Positions 8,997 through 20,865 of a stretch of 64,000 nt of DNA are shown in pieces. A program made the translations under genes and the position numbers. The stretch comes from Basidiobolus meristosporus CBS 931.73 (lineage: Eukaryota > Basidiobolomycota > Basidiobolomycetes > Basidiobolales > Basidiobolaceae). Each line of letters opens with the position of its first letter. Positions within the stretch are counted from its first letter, which is position 1. The DNA is taken from assembly GCA_002104905.1 (NCBI GenBank), contig MCFE01000203.1, positions 62,001 to 126,000 of the forward strand. Reading direction: 5' to 3'. The notes beneath the pieces were generated by a model. The model worked only from the letters and a program-made list of their open reading frames with translations, made no database searches and was not told the DNA's origin.

Positions 8997-10630
8997 ATGG
9001 TGAAAGCACACAGTTTACTGGCCTTTTTCGCTACTGCAGCCATCCTTGGCCTCTCCGATGCCAAAGGAAGCAAGCCTAACTTCCTCGTTTTCCTGATGGA
9101 TGACCAGGATTTGAAGATGGACTCTCTAACGCTACATGCCACGCGTACACAAATACATTACCACTCAGGGAACTTCATTCAATCATCACTACATCTCCAC
9201 CGCCATCTGTTGTCCTTCGAGAGTCTCATTCTGGACCGGGCAATTCCCGCATAACCACAACGTAACCGACGAGTCACCACCGCACGGAGGCTATCCGAAG
9301 TTTTTGTCGAGACAGTTGGACAGTAACTACCTTCCGTTGTGGTTGGACCAGGCTGGCTACTCCAACTACTATCTTGGAAAATTCATCAACGGGGTTGACG
9401 CCAGAAACCCTGGGCCTCCGAAAGGCTGGACCCACTTCGAGCCGCTTGTGGCACCATGGATTTATCAATATTTAAACCCGACATTCTCCCTCAACGGTGC
9501 TCCTTTTGAGGCGCACGATGGCGAGTATCAGACCGATGTTATCCTCAACAAAACCTTGAACATCCTAGATACCCTAGCTTCGTCTGACAAACCATTCCTG
9601 TTCACAGTCTCTCCTGTGGCCCCGCATGATACTGTGACGGTGAACACCAACTCAGGTGCCGCCGAGTTCTATCCTCCGGTGCCCGCCAAGCGCCATGAGG
9701 CGTTGTTCAAAGATCTGAAGGTCCCCCGGAAACCCAACTTCAATCCCAAGCATCAGGACAAACCCTCTTGGTTGAAAACCCTGCCTTACCTGAACCAAAC
9801 CCGGCTCGATGACCTTGACGAACACTATCGACTACGCATTAGATCCCTTCAGGCCGTCGATGAGTTGGTGGAGAAGGTGATCAAGAAACTTGAGAAGCAA
9901 GGGCAACTTGATAACACCTACATCATCTACACCACTGACAATGGATACCATCTTGGACATCATCGCTTAGGCGCTGGTAAAGGAACTCCGTATGAGGAGG
10001 ATGTGAACATTCCCTTCATTATTCGCGGACCAGGGGTTGCCAAAGGAGAGATTAGTAAGGCATTCACCACACATACCCACGTTGCGGCGACTATTTTGGA
10101 CCTTGCCGGACTACCTGTTCCTGCACATCTGGATGCCTCGCCCATGCCAGTGCTGAGGAGACCACACACGAAGTACGATGTCACCGAAGCGTTCAACGTG
10201 GAGTTCTGGTCCAATACCTTTTTCGAGGACACTTGGGAACGCTTCTCCAACAACTCTTACAAAGCGGTTAGAGTCATCGGAGACGGCTACAACTACTATT
10301 ACTCCACCTGGTGTACTGGCGAACATGAATTAGTATGATCTGCAAGAGGACCCCTACCAACTTCACAACATCTATCCTCGCGTAGTGCACAAGGATGCTA
10401 GACTACTTGACCGTCTCAACGCTCTTTTGAATGTACTTAGAGACTGCCAAGGAGACACCTGTCGCCATCCTTGGGGAGTACTCCATCCTGATGGCTCAGT
10501 TAGAAATCTCAAGCAGGCACTCAGAAGTCGGCATGATTCGTACTACGCCGGATTGCCGGTATGGAAATTCATCACCTGCAAGGTGTTCAATGATCGTACC
10601 AACGAAGTATTGGTCAAGAAAGGCCATTAG
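8997..10630 (+). pseudogene. Secreted type I (arylsulfatase-like) sulfatase, broken by two +1 frameshifts
   Basis: The N-terminus carries a signal peptide (MVKAHSLLAFFATAAILGLS) and the metal site PNFLVFLMDDQD. Near 9132 a single extra base (after ...MDSLT) shifts the frame. It resumes as YMPRVHKYITTQGTSFNHHY with the formylglycine motif CCPSR at 9208-9222, then GYSNYYLGKF, TVSPVAPHD and the second metal site YTTDNGYHLGHH. A second extra base near 10330 separates GEHEL from YDLQEDPYQLHNIYP, which continues to the stop at 10628-10630. Corrected, the length would be about 540 aa, usual for fungal arylsulfatases that release sulfate from aryl or carbohydrate esters outside the cell. All catalytic segments are intact, so this is either a very young pseudogene or two homopolymer-type sequence errors. 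No intron can bridge either break. Confidence 0.88.
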
Positions 10631-12129
10631 AAGTCGAACTCGCCGGAAACTAAATGCATGTCCCAATAAATTATCAAACCATTAGCTGCAATGGACCACT
10701 TGAAGATTGATATTGAAACCGAATGATCACGGCCTCCAGCGCAAGCTACAAAGCATGTTCACTACAACTGGGCATTCCTCTACAAACGAAGTCTTATCGG
10801 ACAGCCATCCACCTAGGAACTGCCCTTTTTTGACAAGAAAACCACCGCTTACATAATGACCTGATTTAGGATATCGCGAACACTAATTGTTGATGGGTTC
10901 CATGGAGCATTATCATAATTCTCCGCACTGGAGATATCTTGGTGTATTTGATGGATTTAATTGATAAATAAATAAACGAATATTGTCTAACCATATTACT
11001 AAGCTATCAACGCCAGTCTGTATAGCAATGTCCGACCTCCCCCGGAGATCACTAATAGAAATGCATTAAAAATCGGGCTAAAAGAATCCCCTGAATTATC
11101 AAGGGCATTTGGACAACATCCAGACTTTTAAACGTTTCCACAGTTATGAAGAATTGCCTAATATGTTACCAAGACCAATCGACATCTGACAACTGAATTC
11201 GTTGGGAGTATGCAGTCCTGATTAGTTGCACACACGCATACCGTAGTCTTGGTTCGGGAAGAGTACATCCACTGGGAAATGTGCTAATGCCCCCAACACT
11301 AAGCCATGAATGCGCCATGAGCATTCCTCGACACCGTGTCTGGCCTCTCCTTCCGACATTTTTATGACAATCACCATGTGGCAGAGACTCGTATATGATT
11401 CCCAATAATAGAAGAGGGAAATGGAGTTTCCTTTTTTGCCAAATCCAGCCAAAGGCGTGCACTGGGCTGGTCGACCAAGACAAGGATTTATGCAATGTCG
11501 TGTTGGGAAGGTTGTTTGGTTAACTAGGCCCAACTTGACCAGACCTGCACACAATTCATCCGGTCAAATGAATTATGTAACATCACATGACATATGACTA
11601 CATGAAGCATTAGTGTGATAATGCACCCTACATGCTTGGCTTGTGACTAACCTCAGAATATATAATAATGACAAGAGTGCTACGAAATCTCGAGCACCGA
11701 AGACCCAACATCTCATTGGTGGGGGAAGAATGATTCAATGGAATCAGTCACTCGAGAAGTATGGCTAAACCTTTCCACTGATTTCTTACGCAATCGAATC
11801 ACCAGGTGCGTCATCGATCCACACCCACATATAGATTACCTGGCCATTCAAATATCTTACCAAATCTTTCGAAGTCACTCGTCCACGATCGAACCAATTT
11901 TCTTTGGATTTGGGTTCGACCTTGTGACTGGTTGTGTCGATTCACCGACTCATTTACCCATCCCTTCCCTCGCCCAGTTGTATATGCTCAACGAAATTTC
12001 ATGCTCCCCGTCACGTGGCTGGCGGTGGACTTTTTTTTCGAATGGATCCTGCTCTTTTACGGATTTCCTCGACGCCGTCACTTGCTATCGTACCATATAT
12101 TTCCACAACCCGCACGCACACAAACCCAA
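10631..12129. other. Intergenic; no gene seen
   Basis: About 1.5 kb. Open minus-strand stretches at 11166-11554 overlap each other in different frames and show no recognisable protein features. The last 400 bp are the NMA111 upstream region. Confidence 0.55.
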
Positions 12130-15100
12130 ATGAACCTGCAAAGTGACACCCGCTCGGCCAATATCGCCGCCGCCCACGAAATGGACTGCCCGCCATTTGC
12201 GGTGGCGCGCCGTCGAAGAGCGCAATCCGTATCTCATTTAACCTACGCGTTGACGTCGGCCTTGAAATTGCCTCCCATCAACGAAGCAGATGGTGGTTAC
12301 CTCTACCACCCACCCAACCAGAAAAGCCACTCCGTGGCGAAAGGACCTAGTTGGGAGCCCACGCTGGAACACGCCATCAAAGCTATCGTGTCTATCAGGG
12401 CAAACCATGTTCGGAGCTTCGATACTGAGACTTCAGGTAAACGAGGGGTACCAGTGTAAGTGAACCCACATGCATTAGCTAACTGGCCGTCCGTAACTAG
12501 GCTCATACACTGCCACTGGATTCGTGGTGGACGCCGAGCGCGGCATCATCCTTTCAAATAGACACGTCGTGAGCCCCGCCCCCATCATAGCCCAGGCGGT
12601 GTTCACAAACTACGAGGAGGTGAATCTTCAACCGATCTACCGAGACCCAGTGCATGATTTTGGGTTTTTCAAGTTCGATCCTTCGGCGATCAAATTCATG
12701 AACCTGGTGGAGATTCCACTCACCCCAGAACGAGCCAAAGTCGGCCTGGATATCAGGGTGGTTGGAAACGATGCAGGAGAGAAGCTGTCCATTCTGGCCG
12801 GAACGCTAGCCCGCCTCGATCGTAGAGCGCCTGATTACGGCATTGGAGAGTATAATGACTTCAACACCTTTTACCTGCAAGCTGCATCCGGGACAAGCGG
12901 CGGCTCGTCTGGTAGTCCGGTGCTGGATATTGAGGGGCATGCTATCGCGTTGAATGCCGGTGGCGCCTCCAAGGCATCCTCCAGCTATTATCTGCCTTTG
13001 AACCGAATTGTGGCGGCGCTGAAGTATATACAGCAGGGGAAACCTGTGCCACGAGGCACATTCCAAACCGAGTTCGAGCATCTCCCATACGACGACATTC
13101 GCAGGCTCGGGCTCAATGCCGAACTGGAGAAGGAGATTCGACAAATCTTCCCAGACGAGACCGGGTTGTTGGTAGTTCGCCAAGTTCTTCCCAAAGGCCC
13201 GGGGGATAAGATCCTGATTCCGGGAGACATTGTGCTTCGGTTGAACCACAAGTATATCACCAATTTCGTGGATCTGTTCGCAGTGGTGGATGAATCGGTG
13301 GGCGCAGATGTCGAGCTTACAATTAGCAGGGGGTCTAAGATTCTGGAGGTTACACTCCACGTGCAAGATCTGCATTCGATCACTCCCAACAAATTCGTGG
13401 AGATCGGCGGAGGTATTGTGAATGAGCTCTCATACCAATTGGCCAAGAGCTTCAGTCAGCCAGTCGGCGGAGTGTATGTGGCCACCAGTGGACATATGCT
13501 GGCCAGCGCAAGCGCATGGCGAAAGAGCATTATTCTCAGTGTGAATCACATTCCTACGCCGAATCTGGAGGCCTTTGTTGACGCGGTGCAAACCCTTCCA
13601 GACGGGGCGCGTGTTCCCATCAGATACTACTCTCTCTCCAAGGTGTACAAGGAGCGGTTAATGATCATGAATGTCGACCGCCATTGGCACAATTTCCGAG
13701 TAGCTAAGCGGGATGAACTAACCGGACTATGGCATTACGACAACATGCCGCCACCACCAGCCATCCACTCCTATTCTCCAGCCACCGCATCTTTTCCGAA
13801 TCTGGAAGGCAACATGAAGCTAGCAGGGGAATTGCTACCCTCCTTTGTGGCGATCGACTTCCATATTCCTTACTTGGTGGATGGTATGAAAGATACCCAA
13901 TTTTACGGCATAGGCCTCGTCGTGGATACAAACCGGGGGCTGATCGTTTGCGACCGTGATACCGTACCGATCTCTATTGGGGATATCTTTCTCACCTTTG
14001 CCAACTCCATCATCATCCCTGGCCGACTCTTGTACCTTCACCCATTCTTCAACTTTGCCGTGCTCGAGTATGACCCGGAATTGCTTGGAACTACACCCGT
14101 CAAGGCGGCGGATATCCTTTACGACCACCCTCTATCGCAAGGAGATGAAGTCCATATGGTAGCGATCAGTGCTGATCACAATCCTTTGGTTAGACGCACC
14201 TACGTGACCAGTATCGGCAATGTTGCCACTCGAGAATGCTCGCCTCCAAGGTGGAGGGCCATGAATGTCGAAGGGATCAAGCTGGATGACCCTGTTTCAT
14301 GCCAAGGTGGAGTATTGTGCAATGCAGAAGGCCAGGTCCTTGCGCTCTGGATAAATTATTCGAGTCAAGATGACAAGCAAAAGGATATCTCGTTTATGAC
14401 CGGATTCTCCGTGGACCATCTAAGGCCCGTTGTTGAGCCACTCAGCAATGGGGAATCACCCAAGTTAAGGACGGTGGATGTTGAGTTTTGGACCTTGAGA
14501 ATCGCGGCAGCCAGAACCCTTGGCCTGACCGATGAATGGGTCCAACGGCTTGAATCCTCTGGAGCAAACCAGCATACTTTACTATATGTTCTAAGCTTAC
14601 TATCATCCAACTCTCCGGTCTCGAAAGTACTGAACGTTGGTGACGTAGTTCTTGAAATGAACGGCAAGATCGTTAACAAGATGGGAGACCTAGCACAGTT
14701 GAACAAGGAGGAGGAGGTAGAGATGGTGGGTATTTCGAAGCAATTGTTATGAACTTGTAGCCTTGATGTTAACCTTCCCTTATAGAAAATCCTACGAGAC
14801 GGACACGAGCTCACAGTAAGGGTTCCGACCGTTCCCCTTGATGGCCAGGGAACAACCAGGATTATCGGCTGGGCAGGTGCACTAGTTCAAGAGCCCTACC
14901 GAGCAGTTCTAGAGCAGGTGAAGAGCATCCCTCAAGGCGTATACGTTTCATGCACACTCTATGGCTCCCCATCAAATACATACAACCTGAAACCGGGGGT
15001 CTGGATCTCTGAGATCAACGATATCCCGGTTCGTGACCTCCACTCATTCTGCGATGCGGTGAAATTGCTACAAAATCGACCCCGAAAGAGCGCAGATGAT

Positions 15101-15247
15101 GAGTATATCCGATTGAAGACAATCAGCCGAGCTGGCGAGACTGTCCGAGTCCTGAGCCTGAAAACCGATGAGCATTACTGGCCAACCTGGCAATTAGTTC
15201 AGGATCAGAGTACAACCGCCGGGTGGAGATGTATATTCGAAATATGA
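12130..15247 (+). CDS. NMA111: Nma111-type HtrA serine protease with PDZ repeats
   Basis: Three exons: 12130-12436, 12501-14725, 14786-15247; introns of 64 and 60 bp (GT..AG, branch GCTAAC in the first). The product is 997 aa, the same as the usual length of yeast Nma111. It is a nuclear HtrA/Omi-like protease linked to apoptosis and heat stress in fungi. The catalytic triad is visible: His124 in SNRHVV, Asp155 in DPVHDFGFF, Ser239 in SGTSGGSSGSP. The layout is the typical duplicated protease-PDZ arrangement, with a second, degenerate protease half (LVVDTNRGLIVCDRDTVP, about residues 455-690) and PDZ-like parts around 280-380 and 690-970. A basic run (VARRRRAQS, about 25-33) may be nuclear localisation. 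The first in-frame ATG giving homology-compatible length was chosen; the frame stays open upstream, so a longer start is possible. Confidence 0.93.
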
Positions 15248-15759
15248 TTTGGCCTTATCATTGGGATTATATAGGTGACCATCTTTATCTCGAACTTCAT
15301 TTATTGCCTTATGTATCATATCCGTTCACGAATACTTGGTGAAACAATGCTAGATAGACCAAGGAATTGAAATAAACCATCACGATTCTCAATTGCATAC
15401 GTAGCACGCGTATCCATTGTTGTGCCACGCAAAGTGTTCATCCTAAATGAGATGATGTTACTGATGTGCCTGCAGAGTATCATCAGTCGACGAAAACTCT
15501 AATGACCGGATTCCCAGTGATAGACTGGGGATGGGAATGGCAGCCCGGTAGCTGGTTACACCAGCTCCGATTTGGTCATTTCAAGAAGCAATCACAAGAG
15601 TGATGATGAATATTTGAGTGTGCGAACGGAGTACGAAACCGCATCTGTGGGCAAGAACTGATTCATCATATCAAGAAAATCCCCTTCGCCCAGAGAAATA
15701 TCACTCATGTGAAAATATTCGAGTATTGCGCATGTACAGAGTCTGTAGAACCTCGCTAG

Positions 15760-15767
15760 TATAAATA
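15760..15767 (+). promoter_or_regulatory. TATA box, aminopeptidase gene 1
   Basis: TATAAATA 60 bp before the ATG. It is conserved in copy 2 (18487-18494) and in the pseudogene promoter (21743-21750). Confidence 0.6.
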
Positions 15768-15827
15768 CATACATCTGAGGATCAGCAGCAGCATTCCCCG
15801 CCTATCTCCTATCACATTCATCGTATC

Positions 15828-17300
15828 ATGAAGTCCTCGACCGCCTTCCTTGCTCTGGCCTCCTCTATCCTGGCTGTGAACGCTTGCGATTCCGAGTGGC
15901 TCCAACGTAAGATCACCCTCCAGGGGCTTCTAAGACACACCAACAACTTCCAGAAGTTCGCCAATGCTCACAACCACACCCGCGTGTTCGGCAGTGAAGG
16001 CCATCAGAAGACCGTCGACTACATCCATGGGATTGTCAAGAACGCGGGATACGATGTAACCATCCAGGAGTTCACTGCTCCTTATTCCGAAACATTGGCA
16101 CAGAAGCTTTCCGTGAACGGCAAGGAGTACGATATCCAGGCAATGACCCTGACTGCCTCCACACCTGAAGGCGGATTGACCGCTCCACTTGTTCTTGTCC
16201 CCGATGTCGCCGGTGAGAAGGGCTCGGCTGGATGTGAAGATGGAGACTTCGCTGGTCTTGATCTCAAAGGGAAGATTGCCTTGGTCGAAAGAGGCTCCTG
16301 CGCATTCAACAACAAATCCTTGAATGCCGGTAAGCTTGGCGCCGTTGCTACCATTGTGTACAACAACGCAGCTGGTGACCTGAAGGGAACCCTCGGTGCT
16401 GAGGATACTTCCAAGATCCCCACCGGTGGCATCAGTCAGGAATCCGGAAAGGCGTTGATCGAGCTGCTGAAGAAGGGTGAAGTCAAGGCAGCCTTGAATT
16501 TGGTGGAACTCAATGAGGTTCGTTCCACCTACAACGTGATTGCTGAGACTAAGGGTGGAGATGCATCCAAGGTCGTCATGCTTGGCGCTCACTCCGACTC
16601 TGTCCAAGCTGGCCCTGGAATCAACGACAACGGGTCAGGAAGCGCAGCCCTTCTCGAACTAGCCTACCAGTTCCGCAACGTCAAGCCTAAGAACAAGGTT
16701 CGTTTCGCATGGTGGTCAGCCGAGGAGTTCGGACTCCTTGGATCGGAGTACTACGTCAGCAAATTGCAAAAGACCGACATTGCCAACATCGCGGTGATGC
16801 TCAACTTCGACATGATTGCCTCGCCAAACTACGTGATCCGTATTTACAACGGCGATGAGAGCGGCCAACCTGTGCCAGCTGGCTCTGAAGTTGTCACCAA
16901 ATTGTTCGAGGATCACTTCAAGGCTAAGAAAATCACCTATCTCAGTGAGCCAGCTCCCTTTGACCGTACCGATATTGGACCTTTCTCCGCTGTAGGCATT
17001 CCATCTGGAGGCTTGGAAACTGGCGCCGAGAAGCTGAAGACTGAGGAAGAAGCCAAACTGTTTGGTGGTAAGGCTGGCGAGCCATATGACAAGTGCTATC
17101 ACCTTGCTTGTGATACCACTGCCAACCTTGCCCACAAAGCATTCTTGATCAATGGCCGCGGTATCGCTCACGCAGTGGCAACCTACTCCCAAGATGTCTC
17201 CACCGTAGCAGCCGCTCGTGGTGGCCCAGCCAAGAAGACCAAAAGAGGAGTGGCCCCAATCAGCCATGGATCAGGAGGCTGCACCTTACCAAAAGCATAA
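15828..17300 (+). CDS. APE3: Aminopeptidase Y-like M28 metallopeptidase, copy 1
   Basis: 490 aa, intronless. Signal peptide MKSSTAFLALASSILAVNAC. PA (protease-associated) domain about residues 115-225. M28 catalytic domain about 235-460 with the two-zinc ligands His255 (LGAHSDSV), Asp267 (INDNGSGS), Glu299/Glu300 (WWSAEEFG), Asp328 (LNFDMIASP) and His425 (KCYHLACD). The family removes N-terminal residues from peptides; yeast Ape3 is vacuolar, but many fungal members are secreted. A dibasic stretch KKTKR (469-473) near the end may be a processing site. The short tail after it (GVAPISHGSGG...) differs from copy 2. First of a decaying tandem family that runs to about 23.1 kb. Confidence 0.95.
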   Translation: MKSSTAFLALASSILAVNACDSEWLQRKITLQGLLRHTNNFQKFANAHNHTRVFGSEGHQKTVDYIHGIVKNAGYDVTIQEFTAPYSETLAQKLSVNGKEYDIQAMTLTASTPEGGLTAPLVLVPDVAGEKGSAGCEDGDFAGLDLKGKIALVERGSCAFNNKSLNAGKLGAVATIVYNNAAGDLKGTLGAEDTSKIPTGGISQESGKALIELLKKGEVKAALNLVELNEVRSTYNVIAETKGGDASKVVMLGAHSDSVQAGPGINDNGSGSAALLELAYQFRNVKPKNKVRFAWWSAEEFGLLGSEYYVSKLQKTDIANIAVMLNFDMIASPNYVIRIYNGDESGQPVPAGSEVVTKLFEDHFKAKKITYLSEPAPFDRTDIGPFSAVGIPSGGLETGAEKLKTEEEAKLFGGKAGEPYDKCYHLACDTTANLAHKAFLINGRGIAHAVATYSQDVSTVAAARGGPAKKTKRGVAPISHGSGGCTLPKA

Positions 17301-17310
17301 CTAGCATCGC

Positions 17311-18083
17311 TAAAGTAAATACCTTCAACTGAGACAGCTCATCCTACCATCCACTATTGTGGAAAATTTTGTAATAAAATCCAGCATAAATACCCTGATT
17401 CTCAGTAACAGCAGGGAGGTCGTACCGAACTGTGGGGTGTATCATCAATATATGTGGCATCGAATTACCCTAATTTCACTCCCGTCCAGTTGCTTGGCCT
17501 ATGGTCACCTATTGCTGGAGATCAAGGACCATATTGTTACTCTGAATACCAGCCAGGTTAACAGAATTGGCTTGTACTCGGCATGCAGACCTGTGACCCA
17601 TTTTGCTTACCTAATTGGTATTGAGCATAGCCCCGTACGAAGCTCGGATCTGAAGACGAACCAAATCGAGAGAGTTTGGAACCTTCCCGTATGAGACTGG
17701 TCGATTGATGGTGGTAGTTATGGATGCCAATGTTTGGCTCAAAAAAGCTACGGAATCAGAGACGAGAGAGGTTACATCTGAGACTCAGGTTCTACATTCG
17801 ATTGATAGCGAAGGCACGCCAGCAGGTAAACGATCCAAGATGCCCTGTTCCACAATCAAGCCAAGAAAGAATATTATGTCAGAGAGTCAAAGGCATGTTT
17901 TCATTAATGATCTCCCCAAATTGGCGAAACCGTGCGAGTGTTGGGCACGCTAGCTCGGTAATTGACAGTACGTACATCAGATAGGACGGTCAGTCGGTAA
18001 CATAATTCAACCGCCTTATTCAGTTTACATATTTTCTGATGTGCCATATCCATTCCCATTTGCTTAGCGAAAAAACGCTGAAC
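17311..18083. other. Intergenic between aminopeptidase copies; no gene seen
   Basis: Open stretches at 17359-17694 and 17705-17984 have no recognisable features. The sequence is not shared with the region upstream of copy 1. Confidence 0.55.
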
Positions 18084-18486
18084 AGACCAGGGAATTGAAG
18101 TAAACCATCACGATTCTGTATTGCCTACCAAACCCACTTGTCCATTGTTGTGCCACGCAAGGTGTTCATCCTAAATGAGATGATGTTACTGATGTGCCTG
18201 CAGAGTATCATCAGTCGACGAAAACTCTAATGACCGGATTCCCAGTGATAGACTGGGGATGGGAATGGCAGCCCGGTAGCTGGTTACACCAGCTCCGATT
18301 TGGTCATTTCAAGAAGCAATCACAAGAGTGATGATGAATATTTGAGTGTGCGAACGGAGTACGAAACCGCATCTGTGGGCAAGAACTGATTCATCATATC
18401 AAGAAAATCCTCTTCGTCCAGAGAAACCACATTCATGCGAACATTCCCAGCATCCAGCTTGTATCGAGCTTATAGAACCTCGCTAG

Positions 18487-18494
18487 TATAAATA
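18487..18494 (+). promoter_or_regulatory. TATA box, aminopeptidase gene 2
   Basis: TATAAATA 53 bp before the ATG, conserved from copy 1. Confidence 0.6.
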
Positions 18495-18547
18495 CATACA
18501 TCTGAGGATCAGCAGCAGCATTCCCCTCCTATCACATTCATCATATC

Positions 18548-20020
18548 ATGAAGTCCTCGACCGCCTTCTTTGCTCTGGCCTCCTCTATCCTGGCTGTGAA
18601 CGCTTGCGATTCCGAGTGGCTCCAACGTAAGATCACCCTCCAGGGGCTTCTGAGACACACCAACAACTTCCAGAAGTTCGCCAATGCCCACAACCACACC
18701 CGCGTGTTCGGCAGTGAAGGCCATCAGAAGACCGTCGACTACATCCATGGGATTGTCAAGAACGCGGGATACGATGTAACCATCCAGGAGTTCACTGCTC
18801 CTTATTCCGAAACATTGGCACAGAAGCTTTCCGTGAACGGAAAGGAGTACGATATCCAGGCAATGACCCTGACTGCCTCCACACCTGAAGGCGGATTGAC
18901 CGCTCCACTTGTTCTTGTCCCCGATGTCGCCGGTGAGAAGGGCTCGGCTGGATGTGAAGATGGAGACTTCGCTGGACTTGATCTCAAAGGGAAGATTGCC
19001 TTGGTCGAAAGAGGCTCCTGCGCATTCAACAACAAATCCTTGAATGCCGGTAAGCTTGGCGCTGTTGCTACCATTGTGTACAACAACGCAGCTGGTGACC
19101 TGAAGGGAACCCTCGGTGCTGAGGATACTTCCAAGATCCCCACCGGTGGCATCAGTCAGGAATCCGGAAAGGCGTTGATCGAGCTGCTGAAGAAGGGTGA
19201 AGTCAAGGTAGCTTTGAATTTGGTGGAGTTCAGAGAGAATCGTTCCACCTACAACGTGATTGCCGAGACTAAGGGTGGAGATGCATCCAAGGTCGTCATG
19301 CTTGGCGCTCACTCCGACTCTGTCCAAGCTGGCCCTGGAATCAACGACAACGGGTCAGGAAGCGCAGCCCTTCTCGAACTAGCCTACCAGTTCCGCAACG
19401 TCAAGCCTAAGAACAAGGTTCGTTTCGCATGGTGGTCAGCCGAGGAGTTCGGACTCCTTGGATCGGAGTACTACGTCAGCAAATTGCAAAAGACCGGCAT
19501 TGCCAACATCGCGGTGATGCTCAACTTCGATATGGTTGCTTCTCCAAACTACGTAATCCGTGTATATAACGGTGATGAAAGTGGACAGCCTGTGCCAGCT
19601 GGTTCCGAAGTCGTCACCAAATTGTTCGAGGATCACTTCAAGGCCAAGAAGATTTCATATGTGAGCGGTGTATTTCCCTTCAGTCGCTCAGATGTTGGAC
19701 CTTTCGCAGCAGCTGGCATCCCATCGGGAGGTTTGGATACTGGCGCCGAGAAGCTGAAGACTGAGGAAGAAGCCAAACTGTTTGGTGGTAAGGCTGGCGA
19801 GCCATATGACAAGTGCTATCACCTTGCTTGTGATACCACTGCCAACCTTGCCCACAAAGCATTCTTGATCAATGGCCGCGGTATCGCTCACGCAGTGGCA
19901 ACCTACTCCCAAGATGTCTCCACCGTAGCAGCCGCTCGTGGTGGCCCAGCCAAGAAGACCAAGAGAGATGTAGCACCAGTTCATAATGGATCGGGTGGAT
20001 GCTCCCTCCCCAAAGTGTAA
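18548..20020 (+). CDS. APE3: Aminopeptidase Y-like M28 metallopeptidase, copy 2
   Basis: 490 aa, intronless, collinear with copy 1 with the same signal peptide, PA domain and all five zinc-ligand motifs. Most of the protein is nearly identical to copy 1. Residues about 329-400 carry a cluster of changes (for example KISYVSGVFPFSRSDVGPFAAAG versus KITYLSEPAPFDRTDIGPFSAVG, shown as aligned segments), and the end is RDVAPVHNGSGG rather than RGVAPISHGSGG. The cluster lies close to the active site's downstream half and could alter substrate preference (inference). It is flanked by nearly identical sequence, which points to gene conversion around a diverged patch. Confidence 0.95.
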   Translation: MKSSTAFFALASSILAVNACDSEWLQRKITLQGLLRHTNNFQKFANAHNHTRVFGSEGHQKTVDYIHGIVKNAGYDVTIQEFTAPYSETLAQKLSVNGKEYDIQAMTLTASTPEGGLTAPLVLVPDVAGEKGSAGCEDGDFAGLDLKGKIALVERGSCAFNNKSLNAGKLGAVATIVYNNAAGDLKGTLGAEDTSKIPTGGISQESGKALIELLKKGEVKVALNLVEFRENRSTYNVIAETKGGDASKVVMLGAHSDSVQAGPGINDNGSGSAALLELAYQFRNVKPKNKVRFAWWSAEEFGLLGSEYYVSKLQKTGIANIAVMLNFDMVASPNYVIRVYNGDESGQPVPAGSEVVTKLFEDHFKAKKISYVSGVFPFSRSDVGPFAAAGIPSGGLDTGAEKLKTEEEAKLFGGKAGEPYDKCYHLACDTTANLAHKAFLINGRGIAHAVATYSQDVSTVAAARGGPAKKTKRDVAPVHNGSGGCSLPKV

Positions 20021-20199
20021 TGATGAAACTAAATATTGAATATTTTGATTAAATCTCTAATTATTGGCATAACGAAACGCCGGATATCACTGTTCAAGAC
20101 TGTAGAAAGATTGAACAAATTGAACGGTTAACTTATTAGTGTTTCCTCGGTGGTATGGCTGCTTTGAATCCACAGATTAGCAGAAAGCAGGTTCGCAGC

Positions 20200-20815
20200 A
20201 GATTCTAATGCTAGAATACTGAAGTAATGTTTCGTCTATAATATTCAAATGTTGGCTAATATCGCATATCACTCTACTTGTGATCACAGATCTTGCTGAT
20301 CTGAGACATGTCGGATTTTGAATATCTGATTCCCACTTGGCATCGATCATATATTTGCATTGATCTCCGCTACTCTGGCTATATATATTGTTCCTTGCAT
20401 GGAACCTAGCTTGTTTGTTGCGTGAGCACCACTACAGTCAATTCCGGATCTAAGAATCCAGCAGTAGCCATTGGCCATCCCTTGACTCAAGTGTTAACGA
20501 AGCTTAAGCCGCAAAAGGAAGGTACTGACTATCTGCAGATAGAATCTTGGCCTCGATCGAGTTGTTGGCTGTAGAGGCGAGAGATGATGCTATGACCTTT
20601 GCGGGATCTATGGAGCATGTCAGATGAGCTTACGTATCATGGTTAGACTGGCATCGGCAGTTTCAGCAATGGCGATCGAGATCCTAGACTGAAAACAGCA
20701 TTGTATAGCAACATTGTTTTGTACAATCCAATAAGAGCTCCCTTCCCAATCTGGTTACAAACCTTCTCATGTCTACGGGCGGGATCAGTCATCGCTCACT
20801 GCTCACTCCGCTATT
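20200..20815 (+). repeat. Decayed flanking module of the aminopeptidase array, copy a
   Basis: Shares interspersed blocks with 21225-21680 and 22815-23110: TATTCAA..GTTGGCTAATATC, CTGAAACATGTCGGATT, GGCATCG..CAGTTTCA.CAATGGC.ATCGAGATC. These look like the diverged 3'/promoter spacers of lost tandem units. Confidence 0.6.
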
Positions 20816-20865
20816 AAAAACCCAGGCGATATACTTGTAATTTCCGAAATTGAAAGAATAGGGAA

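Larger units (their letters stand above)
15357..17310. repeat. Segmental tandem duplication, unit A (promoter plus aminopeptidase gene 1)
   Basis: From GACCAAGGAATTGAAATAAA onward this matches 18084-20030, including about 470 bp of promoter that is nearly identical (15420-15790 versus 18140-18535) and the whole coding region. The repeat period is 2720 bp. Confidence 0.9.
18084..20030. repeat. Segmental tandem duplication, unit B (promoter plus aminopeptidase gene 2)
   Basis: Counterpart of 15357-17310. It is near identical except for a diverged block around 18420-18470 in the promoter, a block at about 19525-19745 in the coding region, and the last 50 bp. Confidence 0.9.

Noticed and set aside
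11166-11554. Two overlapping minus-strand frames of ~110 codons
   Set aside because: No recognisable protein features and no splice continuation.
15930-16607. Antisense open frames of 225 and 272 codons over the aminopeptidase genes (also 18509-19327)
   Set aside because: Shadow of strongly biased coding sequence on the other strand; no conserved motifs.
17359-17984. Open frames between aminopeptidase copies 1 and 2
   Set aside because: No motifs, overlapping frames, no similarity to array members.
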